From G965218495 sp965262785 (GTDB lineage: Bacteria > Bacteroidota > Rhodothermia > Rhodothermales > Bin80), in NCBI GenBank assembly GCA_965262785.1, contig OZ253559.1, forward strand, positions 3,348,001-3,412,000: a DNA stretch of 64,000 nucleotides, read 5' to 3'. How positions within the stretch are numbered: the stretch's first letter is position 1; every line of letters begins with the position of its first letter. A program made the position numbers and the translations under genes. Of this stretch, positions 1 through 9,238 are shown in pieces. The notes beneath the pieces are model-generated. The model was not told where the DNA came from and searched no databases. It saw only the letters and a list, made by a program, of their open reading frames with translations.

Positions 1-885
1 GCCACGCAGGGGAGCAGCCGAGCCTGACTGGTCGTCAAACCCCAGCCAAGGCCCATTGTCGGAGGTATAGATGACGAGCGTACGCTGATCCAGGCCAAGG
101 TCTCCGAGCGCATCCAGAATGCGTCCGGTGCACCAGTCGATCTCTTCAATGGCATCCCCGTACAGGCCAGCCTGCGAAGTCCCTTCAAACTCCTTTCCCG
201 GATAGATCGGAATGTGGGGCATGGGATGCGCCAGGTACAGGAAGAACGGCCGGTCGCGGCTACGCTCAATGAAGCTTATGCTTTCGCGGGTATAGTCCTG
301 TGTGAAACGGAAAAAGTCGGGCCGGTCGGTAAGCTTCTTGTCATTGTAAAAGAGAGGCACTGCAAAATTCTCGAAGGGCTGCGTGCCCGTCACAATCCGC
401 GTACCGTAGAAAAGGTCAAATCCCTGGCGATTTGGGGCAAACAGGTCATCCTGGCCCAAGTGCCACTTGCCGATGCAGGCCGTGGCGTACCCGCCGCTTC
501 TGAGCATATCCGCTATCGTCACTTCATCGGGACTTAAGCCGAAGGGTGCCCCGTACAGGTGGACATCGGGGACCCCGGCCCGCACCGGATAGCTGCCGGT
601 CAGGAGCGCCGCCCTTGATGGTGAACAGATCGGGCTTGCATAAAAGTCAGTAAATCGAATGCCCTCGGCAGCCATGCGGTCAATCCGCGGCGTACGAATA
701 CGCTGCGAGCCGAAGACGCCCAAGTCGTTGTAGCCCTGATCATCGGTAAAGACGATGATGATGTTGGGCAGTTCGCCGCGTGCTGCGCGGCACGCCTTCA
801 GCACGCTGGGGAGGCTTAGCGCGGCAGCGCCAACGCCGAGCGAGCGCAGAAAATCGCGACGACTTTTCGGCTTGCGCTCTACCAT
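1..885 (-). CDS. Sulfatase, Tat-targeted (C-terminus beyond window start)
   Basis: Translating the minus strand from the ATG at 885 gives an open frame to the window edge (295 residues seen). Residues 1-35 hold a twin-arginine motif (SRRDFLRSLG) followed by a hydrophobic stretch ending at a possible lipobox (LKAC). Then come a metal-binding FTDDQG motif near residue 53, and ICSPSRAALLTGSYP with the C-x-P-S-R core whose Cys becomes formylglycine in type I sulfatases. GKWHLG and a YTSDNGPW segment further along fit the family. The expected role is hydrolysis of sulfate esters in the periplasm or at the surface; substrate unknown. It is last in a minus-strand run after the TonB receptor, a T9SS-sorted protein and a PorV-like protein. 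The 3' part is missing from the window. The start is set by the Tat signal. Confidence 0.93.
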   Translation of the reverse strand, partial: MVERKPKSRRDFLRSLGVGAAALSLPSVLKACRAARGELPNIIIVFTDDQGYNDLGVFGSQRIRTPRIDRMAAEGIRFTDFYASPICSPSRAALLTGSYPVRAGVPDVHLYGAPFGLSPDEVTIADMLRSGGYATACIGKWHLGQDDLFAPNRQGFDLFYGTRIVTGTQPFENFAVPLFYNDKKLTDRPDFFRFTQDYTRESISFIERSRDRPFFLYLAHPMPHIPIYPGKEFEGTSQAGLYGDAIEEIDWCTGRILDALGDLGLDQRTLVIYTSDNGPWLGFDDQSGSAAPLRG

Positions 886-1014
886 GATGCCGGAGGTCTG
901 CAACGTAGATTCCGGTGTCCCCGCCCGTCTGGTTGCAGGAGGGCCGCGAAACCGTATTGGGCACCGATGAGCCGAATCACTTCCTCACCGCAAGGAACAA
1001 CCCCTTTTAGTCCG

Positions 1015-2070
1015 CTAGAGACTGAAAGCCATCGACACAATGTGCGTGGCACCCAGCCTGCCAAAATCCCAGTAGGCATAACCCACCGACAGCATGTAGC
1101 CGCCGACACCGACGTTTACACCCGTCCCGAGGGTAAGACCTTCCTCGTCATAATTGAATCGGTACCCTGCACGGAGTTTGAGCAGTTCACGGAAGGAATA
1201 CTCTGTTCCAATATTCACCTTCTCTGGTCCGTCATTCGGGTGCACGAACTCCGCGGCCAGGGTCCACAGATGCAGACTCTGCGCGCCTCCTTCCACCAGG
1301 TCATAGGCTGCCCCGAAGCTGAAATTGACGGGCATTCTGATGTCCGCTGGCTCGTATCCAATGCGCTCGTCGAATTCAGCAATTTGCGTATCGGGGCCGA
1401 TGTTCCTTCCCAACATAGTAACACGCAGGCTCCGAATTCCGGTATAGAATACCGTACCGATGTCGACGGCCCAAGCGCCAACCGTAGCGTCATCCAGCGT
1501 CTCCGAGATGTACTTGGCGTTGACGCCGAAGTGCAACTGGTCCGTGACCCTGCGCGCATAGCTTGCACCGATGGCCAGGTCCTGTGCCGTGACCGTGCCT
1601 AAGTCTGTCAGTACATCAACACGGCCGGTGGGCAAGCCATCCAGCAGGATGGGCCGGTTTTCCGTTCGGGGCATATCCCCGTAATCCAGAAACAATAGGT
1701 TGACCCCTATGGTGCCGATGCCCTCAAAGTGGCGCACCGCTGCCGCACTCGTGTAGCTGATATCCGCAAACCAGCGCACGTGGTTCAGGCCGATATTGAG
1801 ATTCTCCACATCCACCGTCGAAGCCGGGTTGGTAAACGACGACGATGCGTCGCCGTAGCCCAAAGACGAGTTCACGCCGCCCATGCCGGCCTGACGCGCA
1901 CTGGTAGGCAGCTTCAGAAACTGGAAGCCTGCCTGCCCGACGCGGTTAAAGTCCTGCGGCGGGATGCCGGGCCCAATATTGGGATCAGCTTGTCCGTATG
2001 CTGCGTAGCGCGGAACCGCGAGCAGGAAAATAGCGCAGGCCAGGAAAAGGAAGGAAGTCAATTGTTTCAT
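1015..2070 (-). CDS. PorV/PorQ-family outer-membrane protein
   Basis: A 351-residue protein with an N-terminal signal peptide (MKQLTSFLFLACAIFLLAVP...AYGQ). It continues with FLKLPTSARQAGMGG and GYGDASSSFTNPAS, typical of the N-terminus of PorV/PorQ-type beta-barrels, and ends in alternating hydrophobic strands (GYMLSVGYAYWDFGRLG...MAFSL). PorV is an outer-membrane shuttle and attachment component of type IX secretion; PorQ-like paralogues are often encoded beside T9SS cargo. It lies 45 nt after a gene whose C-terminus resembles a T9SS sorting domain, so a cargo-partner role is plausible. An in-frame ATG 30 nt upstream exists, but the start at 2070 gives a clean signal peptide. A specific PorV role in this strain is inference. 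Confidence 0.82.
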   Translation of the reverse strand: MKQLTSFLFLACAIFLLAVPRYAAYGQADPNIGPGIPPQDFNRVGQAGFQFLKLPTSARQAGMGGVNSSLGYGDASSSFTNPASTVDVENLNIGLNHVRWFADISYTSAAAVRHFEGIGTIGVNLLFLDYGDMPRTENRPILLDGLPTGRVDVLTDLGTVTAQDLAIGASYARRVTDQLHFGVNAKYISETLDDATVGAWAVDIGTVFYTGIRSLRVTMLGRNIGPDTQIAEFDERIGYEPADIRMPVNFSFGAAYDLVEGGAQSLHLWTLAAEFVHPNDGPEKVNIGTEYSFRELLKLRAGYRFNYDEEGLTLGTGVNVGVGGYMLSVGYAYWDFGRLGATHIVSMAFSL

Positions 2071-2115
2071 GGGGTACCTCGGTAAATGGTGCCAGCGCAA
2101 TGGGTTATGCCGCCA

Positions 2116-4098
2116 TCACTTGATGATGAGGAACTTGCCCGTTCTGGACTCTCCTTCGTGTCCTGGAACATGAGACTCGATGTGGTAGATGTAGACGCCG
2201 GGCTGCACATTCTGGAAGAAGCGGGTCAGCAGATAGTCGCCGTGCAGCGACGAGCCCCACGCTTCTTCACCAAAGCCGTCGTTGTGGTCAATTGTTCGCA
2301 CCAGATCCCCGGCTACAGTGTAGATGTTGATCGTACACACCCCCGGGATATTCAAGAAGCTGATTCGCTTCTCTTCGGACGGGTCCGTTAGCCCGCTTAC
2401 CTGTCGATACGGATTAGGCACCACGAGCACCTGGGACAGGTCGTTACTCGGCGCGGGCTTGGCCGCCTGTGCGTGGTATGTATAGGCAGTAAACCCGCTT
2501 TCCAGACCATCCGAGTCATAAGAGGTGACCCAGTGGCGATAGGGAATCCCAGGCTTCGCGGACAGCCGGTACGTGACCTGGCCCCCTGCGGTAAGTGCTT
2601 CAGCCTCCGCACGCGGAATGTCCGCGGCCTCCGTCCACGGGCCCTCGATGCGCGACTCGGAATGATACACCTTGTATCCAGTAAAGTCGTTGGAGCCCTT
2701 AACGGGATCGACATAGTTGGCCGGCACCGCATTCCATGTGAGTTCGAATCCCTGCGTGCCCGCATCGGTGTCGACAAACAGCTGTACCTCGAGTTCGTCC
2801 GTGTTGCTGGAAAAGGGCGCATCAGCCACGGTAGGCGGCGGATACGCAGTGATGCCCTCGTTCCAGCTTCCTGTGCGCATGAACCCGTCCACAATTTCCA
2901 GTGCGGCTTCCCAGTTCGCCTTCAGGTTGGCCAGTCCCTGCTGCAGATAGTTCTGCGTTGCGTCAAGGCCGCCCAGCTCGCTGACGTTGCGGTCCATCTC
3001 GCCCAGTGCTACTACCCGGATGAGCTCAACGGAGTCCCCCGGGGCAATGTCGTAGGGCCCGATGCCCAAATTGAATGAAGGAACCCGCTCGTACAGGTTA
3101 CCGTCAATCGTGCTGCCATCGTCATTGGCCTGTTGCCAGTCCATTCGCGCCTGCTGCGTGGTCATGCGCGTGAAGACGTACGTGGGGTCCAGGTTGGTAG
3201 GTTGCCAGAATTCCACGTCCGGCGCGCCGGGATTCTCATTGAGGATGCGGTGGAAAATGCCCTGATACACAGTGGATTCGCCGTTCTTGTTGGGTGTCAG
3301 GTACACGATGTTGTCGGTAAACATCTGGGGCGAATACAGTCGGCGGTCAATGGAATTCTGGATGGTGATGTTGCCGGGATCCCCTCGATCGCCCGTCACA
3401 TCGCCTGGCGAAATGTCGTAGGCTACCGGCTGCTGGTTGGGCGGCATGGACGTATCGTCATAGAAGACGAAATTGCCCTGCTCTGTGCGAAAATTCCTGA
3501 ACCCGGTGTCCCAGACGTACTCGTCGTCAAACGTTATACCGTACGGGATACCCGTACTGATGTTGATGCCATACGCCACGCTGTAGTACCAATTCTCGAT
3601 GGTACTTGCGCTTTCGTTGACGAAGACCTCGCGGTGAATGATGAAGTCATCATACTTGGGAAGGCTCCAGACCATTCGCTTGCGCGAGACGGTCAGCGGT
3701 ATGATCGGCAAGTCCACACCTCCCGGGTCCACCGATGACACGGTCTCAAAGGAGAATTCTTCGGCTTCGGTGGAGCTCTCGGAGAAGTTGTAGTTCTTCA
3801 CCTGCGTGTGGTGCACGATATTGAAGCCGGGCCATCCGCCGGTAATGAATTGGGTGCCTTCGACATCCCCCGCCCAAAAGCTTAGGGTGTTGAACCAGTT
3901 TGTAGGTGCTTCGAAGTACCCCGGGTACGACGCCAGCCAGATCGGAGGGTTAGGCACCCCCTCGCTGATTACGGTCCAGAACTTGCCGCGGGTGAATCTG
4001 TGCTCCGTGCTGGCCTGGCCCGAGGCCACCGTCGACTGTGTGACCATCAGCAAGGCGACCACAAGTATTGCGGAGCAATTTCGTTGCAGTGTGTTCAT
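2116..4098 (-). CDS. Secreted protein with T9SS-type C-terminal sorting domain
   Basis: A 660-residue protein with a signal peptide (MNTLQRNCSAILVVALLMV...ASGQA). The bulk is not a family I recognise. Residues about 430-550 look like a fibronectin-III-like module (FTGYKVYHSES...YRLSAKPGIPYRHWVTSYDSDGLESG). The end (VVPNPYRQVSG, then INIYTVAGDLVRTI, FQNVQPGVYIYHIES and a final GKFLIIK) is the pattern of T9SS type A sorting / FlgD-Ig-like C-terminal domains. It would be exported by Sec and then carried across the outer membrane by T9SS. It sits between the TonB receptor (46 nt upstream) and the PorV-like gene (45 nt downstream). Its function is unknown; it may be a surface protein for the same substrate as the receptor. 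Confidence 0.8.
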   Translation of the reverse strand: MNTLQRNCSAILVVALLMVTQSTVASGQASTEHRFTRGKFWTVISEGVPNPPIWLASYPGYFEAPTNWFNTLSFWAGDVEGTQFITGGWPGFNIVHHTQVKNYNFSESSTEAEEFSFETVSSVDPGGVDLPIIPLTVSRKRMVWSLPKYDDFIIHREVFVNESASTIENWYYSVAYGINISTGIPYGITFDDEYVWDTGFRNFRTEQGNFVFYDDTSMPPNQQPVAYDISPGDVTGDRGDPGNITIQNSIDRRLYSPQMFTDNIVYLTPNKNGESTVYQGIFHRILNENPGAPDVEFWQPTNLDPTYVFTRMTTQQARMDWQQANDDGSTIDGNLYERVPSFNLGIGPYDIAPGDSVELIRVVALGEMDRNVSELGGLDATQNYLQQGLANLKANWEAALEIVDGFMRTGSWNEGITAYPPPTVADAPFSSNTDELEVQLFVDTDAGTQGFELTWNAVPANYVDPVKGSNDFTGYKVYHSESRIEGPWTEAADIPRAEAEALTAGGQVTYRLSAKPGIPYRHWVTSYDSDGLESGFTAYTYHAQAAKPAPSNDLSQVLVVPNPYRQVSGLTDPSEEKRISFLNIPGVCTINIYTVAGDLVRTIDHNDGFGEEAWGSSLHGDYLLTRFFQNVQPGVYIYHIESHVPGHEGESRTGKFLIIK

Positions 4099-4144
4099 CT
4101 ATCCCGACTCCGGTTAAAGGTTAATGGAACGATTCCAAGGAGTC

Positions 4145-7100
4145 CTAAAAGGTCACCTGGAGTCCGAAATAGACCTGCCGCGGCAGCTGTCCCTGATTGT
4201 ACCAGTCCCACTCGCTTTCTTCGCCCGTGGTGGGATTGACCGGCAGCCTGCCTTCTTCGTGGTATGTTTCCAGAGCATTTCCCGTCAGGAAGTTGAGGCG
4301 TTTCGTATTGAACAGGTTGTGCACGTCAATACTCAACTCCACCTCCGCGGCCCCGGCATCTATGGCCTTGGAAAGGCGCAGGTTGGTGTTGTGGTAAGGT
4401 TTCCAGCGCCGGTTGTTGGGCTCCGTCGAAAAATCCCCAGGAGAGTGGTAGGTATAACGGTGTCCGCTGGCATAGACGTAGTAGGCATTGAGGTGCCAGT
4501 CCGCCAGCGGATAGAATCCGCCAAACCCGGGTCCGATTTCACCTGGCGAGAACAGGTCGGCGACCACCTTGACACTGGAAGTCGGGTTCCAACGGTCGTT
4601 GTTTGTGCCGGATACGCCTTTATCGGTCAGGCTTACGCCATGGAGTGTATTGGGGCGGACCGGATCGCCGTTCTCGTCCTCAATAAAGATTTGCCGGAAT
4701 CCATACTGGCCTGAGCGCACGAAGGAGCGGCTGTAGATCAGTCTGGCCCGTGCATGCCGCAAAAAGAGCGACTGTAGAGAAACCTCCAGCCCCCTTACAT
4801 CTACGTAGCCGCCATTTACTGTTACGCGGCTCCGCCCACCTCCGGGGGCAAAGCCGAATGGGTTCGCCGCATCCCAATGAACTTCTGCAGTTACCGATCC
4901 GCCAACGCCGAAGACGTTGGAACCGATTGTGTTAGGCGATTGCAGCACGCCCAGTGAGGTAAGGTTCTTCCCGTCCCTGTAGTAAACGGTTGCATCGAGG
5001 TTGGCGATGCCCGGAATGTGCTGATCGAATCCGAGCTCATACTGGATGATCTTCTCGAATGCGAGATCCGGGTTGCCTGTGCTTGTGTTCGGATGATAGA
5101 ACACAAACGTGTACTGCGCCGTGTCCGGCGAGGCGTTGGGCGCTCCGGCTGAGCTGCCGAACACGTGGAATATCGTTGGTCCGCCACCGATAAGCTGCCA
5201 TGCTGGCCGCTGGCTAAAGTGCCCGTACGAAAAGTGAAGTACCGTCAGGTCTGTGATGGGATGGGAGATACCGAACCGGGGTGACAGCACTGCCTTGGCT
5301 GAAGTCTCTACGCCATGCAACTCGTCGGAGTACGTCACAATCTCGTTGGGCGGCACTCCCACCATGTTTGTGATCATGGCAGGATCAAGTATGGACGGCG
5401 CCACCTTTGTGTTGGCATCAAAGGCGTCAACGCGCAATCCGGCGTTGACCACCATCCCATTCGCCTCGATCCGGCCCTGCACATATGCTGCGGCATCCCA
5501 CGGGTTGAAGTCCGGCTTTGTGCCGTGGTTGGAGTAGATGGCTCCGGGCATGGCGCCTGCCTTGAACCGCTTCGAGACATACTGGGGCGAAAACATGGCC
5601 CCGGTTTTCAACTGGAAAAACCGGTTGATCTGGTTGGTGTAGTCCGCATTCAAGACTGCGGCATCGGCCCGGGCTTGGAGCTGGAAAATGCCCGGGTGCC
5701 TGCGATGAAAGATCGGGGGCAGCAAGAACAGCGGATTTCCCGGTATCATCGTTTCGTCCCAGACCGTACCAAACTCCTCGGAGTCCGGATCATACACGTC
5801 GCTTTCTTCGAGTTGCCTGAAGTTGTGCCGGTCCAGCTGCATGGTGGTGTAGCTCCCTTTGACATCCAGGTAAGAAGACGGATTAAAGACGTGCGACCAC
5901 TTCAACTGCCCGCTCTTAAGCCGCATGTACTCCGGCGGCGAGGGCACCTGAAAGATGTGCGAGGTGCCATACGGCCAGTACTTGAACCCCGAATAGCCGG
6001 AGTAATAGAACGGGGCCGGCCCCCACAGGCCTGCAATAAACGAGTCTTCGCTGGACCAGTAGCTGAGTCTTGGCCCTTCCGTGTTGTTGAATCCCTGGAG
6101 CATCCCTGACAGCTCAAACTTGTCGCGCCTGGTCAGGCGGAGATCGACCTTACCTTGGTAGTTCCAGTCTTGCGAATACGGCAGGAATGCCGGGAAGTCC
6201 GGCGCATCCTTCAGAAACTTGCCTGACAGCAGAAATCCAACTCGGTCGGTGATGGGGCCATAGATGGTCGCCTCCGTCTCCCATGTGGGGCGCTCCGCGT
6301 AGCGCTGCATGCTTTTCGACGGTTCGCCGAAAAGCTCGCCGGAAATAAACTGCGTCCACGCGTCCAGGCGCTCCTGCGGGGTTTTGTCGGCCCAAGCACC
6401 TCCACCAGTATTCTCTGTCCAATACTGCAGCGTCGCCATGGTGGACCATTCATAGTTGTCCTCGCCGTAGATGTTGCGGCCCCAGTGATACTGGCCTGCC
6501 GGTCGCAGACGTGCTCTGACGGTCCCCTGGATGCGATCCATGGCTGACTTGGTCACGATGTTGATGACCGAACCCATCGCACGCCCATACTCCGCATTCC
6601 AGCCGCCTGTCAGTATTTCCAGTTCAGAGATAGCCGTCGTATTCACGCCCGTGAGGTTGCCACCGGAGACGTTGTCACGCAGGCTGAGCCCGTCAACGTA
6701 GTAGGCATCTTCCAACCCGAACCCGCCTCGGATGCCACCGTTGATATTGGTGGCAGCCTGAATCTGGATAGCCTCTCGAACCGTCTTCGCCCAGCTGTTC
6801 GCCAGCTCTTCCCCGCTCATGCGCTCCTTGCTGCCGGTCAAGTCCACTTCGACTGGCGGCCGTTCGGCAACCACGACGATTTCTTCCGTCTCCAGATCGG
6901 CTTCTGCCAGCTCGAAATCGACGCGCGTCGTCTGATCAATGTAGACCCGTGCGTCCGTCTTGGTTACGGTGCCATATCCCAGTATTGACGCACGGACGGA
7001 CTGCAGACCGGGAGGAACCTTCAGTATGAAGTAGTTGCCCTCTTCATCCGTCGCAGCTCCCAATACTGTGCCGGTGACCACCACGTTTACGCCTACGAGC

Positions 7101-7222
7101 GGCTCGCCGCTCTCCGCATCCGTGACGGCGCCGGCAATCTTGCCGGTCTGAGACTGAGCCACGGCAAGGCCCTGGCATGCAAACAGCCCGGCGAGAAAAA
7201 GGGAAGAAAGTCTCGTTGCCAT
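4145..7222 (-). CDS. TonB-dependent receptor (SusC/RagA-like, carboxypeptidase-regulatory N-domain)
   Basis: A 1025-residue outer-membrane receptor. Order: signal peptide (MATRLSSLFLAGLFACQGLAVAQ); a carboxypeptidase-D regulatory-like domain at about 25-110 (GKIAGAVTDAESGEPLVGVNV, DEEGNYFILKVPPG); a TonB-box-like EEIVVVAERP; a plug with YYVDGLSLRDN and ILTGGWNAEYGRAMGSVINIVTKS; then a barrel of about 780 residues ending in the aromatic signature VYFGLQVTF. Such proteins import large ligands such as oligosaccharides or cobalamin using TonB energy; the ligand cannot be told. I chose the ATG at 7222, not the open frame beginning at 7330, because it is followed directly by a signal peptide and preceded by AGAGGTCC about 6 nt upstream. 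It is first gene of the run with the T9SS protein, PorV-like protein and sulfatase. No SusD partner is seen. Confidence 0.93.
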   Translation of the reverse strand: MATRLSSLFLAGLFACQGLAVAQSQTGKIAGAVTDAESGEPLVGVNVVVTGTVLGAATDEEGNYFILKVPPGLQSVRASILGYGTVTKTDARVYIDQTTRVDFELAEADLETEEIVVVAERPPVEVDLTGSKERMSGEELANSWAKTVREAIQIQAATNINGGIRGGFGLEDAYYVDGLSLRDNVSGGNLTGVNTTAISELEILTGGWNAEYGRAMGSVINIVTKSAMDRIQGTVRARLRPAGQYHWGRNIYGEDNYEWSTMATLQYWTENTGGGAWADKTPQERLDAWTQFISGELFGEPSKSMQRYAERPTWETEATIYGPITDRVGFLLSGKFLKDAPDFPAFLPYSQDWNYQGKVDLRLTRRDKFELSGMLQGFNNTEGPRLSYWSSEDSFIAGLWGPAPFYYSGYSGFKYWPYGTSHIFQVPSPPEYMRLKSGQLKWSHVFNPSSYLDVKGSYTTMQLDRHNFRQLEESDVYDPDSEEFGTVWDETMIPGNPLFLLPPIFHRRHPGIFQLQARADAAVLNADYTNQINRFFQLKTGAMFSPQYVSKRFKAGAMPGAIYSNHGTKPDFNPWDAAAYVQGRIEANGMVVNAGLRVDAFDANTKVAPSILDPAMITNMVGVPPNEIVTYSDELHGVETSAKAVLSPRFGISHPITDLTVLHFSYGHFSQRPAWQLIGGGPTIFHVFGSSAGAPNASPDTAQYTFVFYHPNTSTGNPDLAFEKIIQYELGFDQHIPGIANLDATVYYRDGKNLTSLGVLQSPNTIGSNVFGVGGSVTAEVHWDAANPFGFAPGGGRSRVTVNGGYVDVRGLEVSLQSLFLRHARARLIYSRSFVRSGQYGFRQIFIEDENGDPVRPNTLHGVSLTDKGVSGTNNDRWNPTSSVKVVADLFSPGEIGPGFGGFYPLADWHLNAYYVYASGHRYTYHSPGDFSTEPNNRRWKPYHNTNLRLSKAIDAGAAEVELSIDVHNLFNTKRLNFLTGNALETYHEEGRLPVNPTTGEESEWDWYNQGQLPRQVYFGLQVTF

Positions 7223-7995
7223 GATGGACCTCTGCTGGCTGGTCTGACAAACCGGTAATTGACGATGGCGCTCTGTTGGAGATAGGTGCGATGGTAAGGT
7301 TAACATCGCCAAGTAACACCGATCCTTCATCTGCGCAGGTGCTCAGTACCCATTCTCCGCCTCGCTGCTTTCAAACCTAACGCATCTTTCATACAGTGTC
7401 AAGATGTCGCAAATTTTTTCTGCCAATCCCCGCCTGCTTGCCGTTGCTTGTCTGGGCATATTCCTCAAGATCGGCGCCGGGCGCAACGGTCGCTGCCCTG
7501 CCCGCAGCCGGTACATATTCCGGCTTGCGTTCGCGAGGACGTTCCTTGAATGATGCGCCCTTGAAAATCGCCTGTGATTGCAAGCTGAATTGTACGCGCC
7601 CGTAAGCGCCGATGCCACTCCCCACGGGAACAGCTTGCCGGACCTCGATCAGGGCGCGCATTCGGGCGACGGCTTGGCAAGAAGGTCCTGCTGCTGGACA
7701 GTGGACGCAGATTTGCCCACTGCGCGCACGGCAATAGAACCCGGTGCCGTGGAAAGCGAAAAAAGGCGCGAGCATCGAGACCCTCGGCGCGGCGCGCAGC
7801 ATGCGTTGTCGGCGAATGCAAACGAAGATCGTGGACTCAGCAGAACGGCGCATGTTGTTGCTGTGCGTGGCAGCGCGTAGCGTCAAGTGCGGGGATGGAC
7901 CTGCAAGAAAAGCCCAGGCACTAGGCCCTGCCTGCCTAAGGCCCTCGGCCAAGACGCGTGGCATTCTGAGAAGACTGAGCGCACATGGAGATACG
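7223..7995. other. Long intergenic region, no supported gene
   Basis: About 770 bases between the TonB receptor start and the isomerase stop. Open frames on both strands lack recognisable domains, have arginine/alanine/proline-rich composition typical of shadow frames in GC-rich DNA, and overlap one another. The 110 bases nearest the receptor must include its promoter and leader, but I could not assign -35/-10 boxes with confidence. Confidence 0.55.
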
Positions 7996-8886
7996 CTACG
8001 GCCAAAAAACCCGCATCTTGCTGCGCACAAACTCTACGCTCTGGCGGAGCTCTGCCATCCCGTTGAGCCCGTCCTCTATGCTGATCCAGGTACAATACGA
8101 CTCGCGGCGCAGCAAAGCGAATATCGCGTCGTAGTCATTGAGACCTTGACCTATTACGCCGTGACTCAGCTCGGAAGCGTAACCCACCTCAGGCGCGCGT
8201 GCCTGTAGCTGCTTCAGCGTACCCGAGGCCAAATGTCGATCACTGGCATGCATCGTAACTACGTGGTGCGCGGTGCGCCGCAGCCAGACCAGGGGATCTT
8301 CCCCAATGAGTAAGGCATTGGACGGGTCGAAGTTGACACCGAAGCTCGGATGATCAATCCGGTCTATCAGGGCAAGGAAAGCATCGAGACTCTGCGCAAA
8401 TTCGGGATAGGTCCAGTAGTTGTCTTTATAGTGGTTCTCCAGCGTCAGCGTGATGCCGCGTTTCTCGGCATACTCCAGGCATTCGTAGATGGCATCCGCC
8501 ACCAGCGCAAGCCCTTCTTCCATCCCGATGCCTGGACGGCGCTGGCCACTAAGAACTCGACAGTAGTGGCCTCCGAGCGCAGCGGTCATGTCGATCCAAT
8601 ACTTCTGGCGAATGACCTGGCGCTGACGAAACGCTACATCCGCGTGGCAAAAGTCGGGAGAACAGCAGAGCATCGGAATCGCCAACCCCTCCTGAGTCGC
8701 CATCTCACGGTACGCAGGCCAGCGTGCCTTGTCCTGTAAGTCGAGAAATCCTCCATAAAGCTCAACCCCGTCAACATCCAGCGTAGCCGCAAGCCGGATC
8801 CATTGCTCCAGCGTCATGGAACCAGTCACGCACAAGGCATCCATAAACGCCTTGGGAAACACCGCCAACTTCGGACGATCAGGCAT
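7996..8886 (-). CDS. Sugar phosphate isomerase/epimerase-like (xylose isomerase-like TIM barrel)
   Basis: A 296-residue protein matching the AP-endonuclease-2 / xylose-isomerase-like TIM-barrel family: DVDGVELYGGFL near the N-terminus, a central ITLTLENHYKDN (metal-binding Glu on a barrel strand), FGVNFDPSNALLIGEDP (Asp strand), VVTMHASDRH (His strand) and ISIEDGLNG (final Glu strand). These E, D, H and E positions are the usual divalent metal ligands. The reaction is probably isomerisation or epimerisation of a sugar or inositol derivative; the substrate is unknown. No signal peptide, so cytoplasmic. A GTG start 12 nt upstream is possible; I prefer the ATG at 8886, which has GAGAAG shortly upstream. 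No operon partner; the next gene upstream is about 350 bases away. Confidence 0.88.
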   Translation of the reverse strand: MPDRPKLAVFPKAFMDALCVTGSMTLEQWIRLAATLDVDGVELYGGFLDLQDKARWPAYREMATQEGLAIPMLCCSPDFCHADVAFRQRQVIRQKYWIDMTAALGGHYCRVLSGQRRPGIGMEEGLALVADAIYECLEYAEKRGITLTLENHYKDNYWTYPEFAQSLDAFLALIDRIDHPSFGVNFDPSNALLIGEDPLVWLRRTAHHVVTMHASDRHLASGTLKQLQARAPEVGYASELSHGVIGQGLNDYDAIFALLRRESYCTWISIEDGLNGMAELRQSVEFVRSKMRVFWP

Positions 8887-9238
8887 TTGTCTTCTCACGC
8901 GCGGCCAGCGCGTTTTGGTGCGCCCACGAATGCAGTGGCAACTCCACTGGCGCCCCGACTACAACATGTATTCCGTTTCCATGCCCATGCCTCAGAACCG
9001 CTAGTGCCGAACTGGCGCCGATTAGGTGAAACGCAGCAATTTGCTGCGCAAGCCCAAAGCGCAGGATACCTGCGTGCATGCGCATCGAGCGCGGCTCATG
9101 TGTTGACCCGCGAAACGCCGGTGCCGCCATCGAACACTAAACATATTGCATACCGCCGCACCATCTCACAGCTAAGGCGGCAGCCAGTCCAGGCTGGCCT
9201 GTCGCAAGCTGCATGGACCGCGTCGCGCTCCTAGGTGA
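8887..9238. other. Intergenic region, no supported gene
   Basis: About 350 bases between the isomerase start and the stop of the AAA_14 ATPase. Open frames in it have no recognisable motif. It should hold the isomerase promoter, but I see no convincing boxes. Confidence 0.5.

Noticed and set aside
2730..2760. GTTCGAATCC sequence resembling a tRNA T-loop
   Set aside because: It is inside the intact coding sequence of the T9SS-sorted protein and has no other tRNA arms.
7389..8030. 213-codon open frame on minus strand between the TonB receptor and the isomerase
   Set aside because: Overlaps the isomerase 3' end, has no domain or signal, and its composition is that of a shadow frame.
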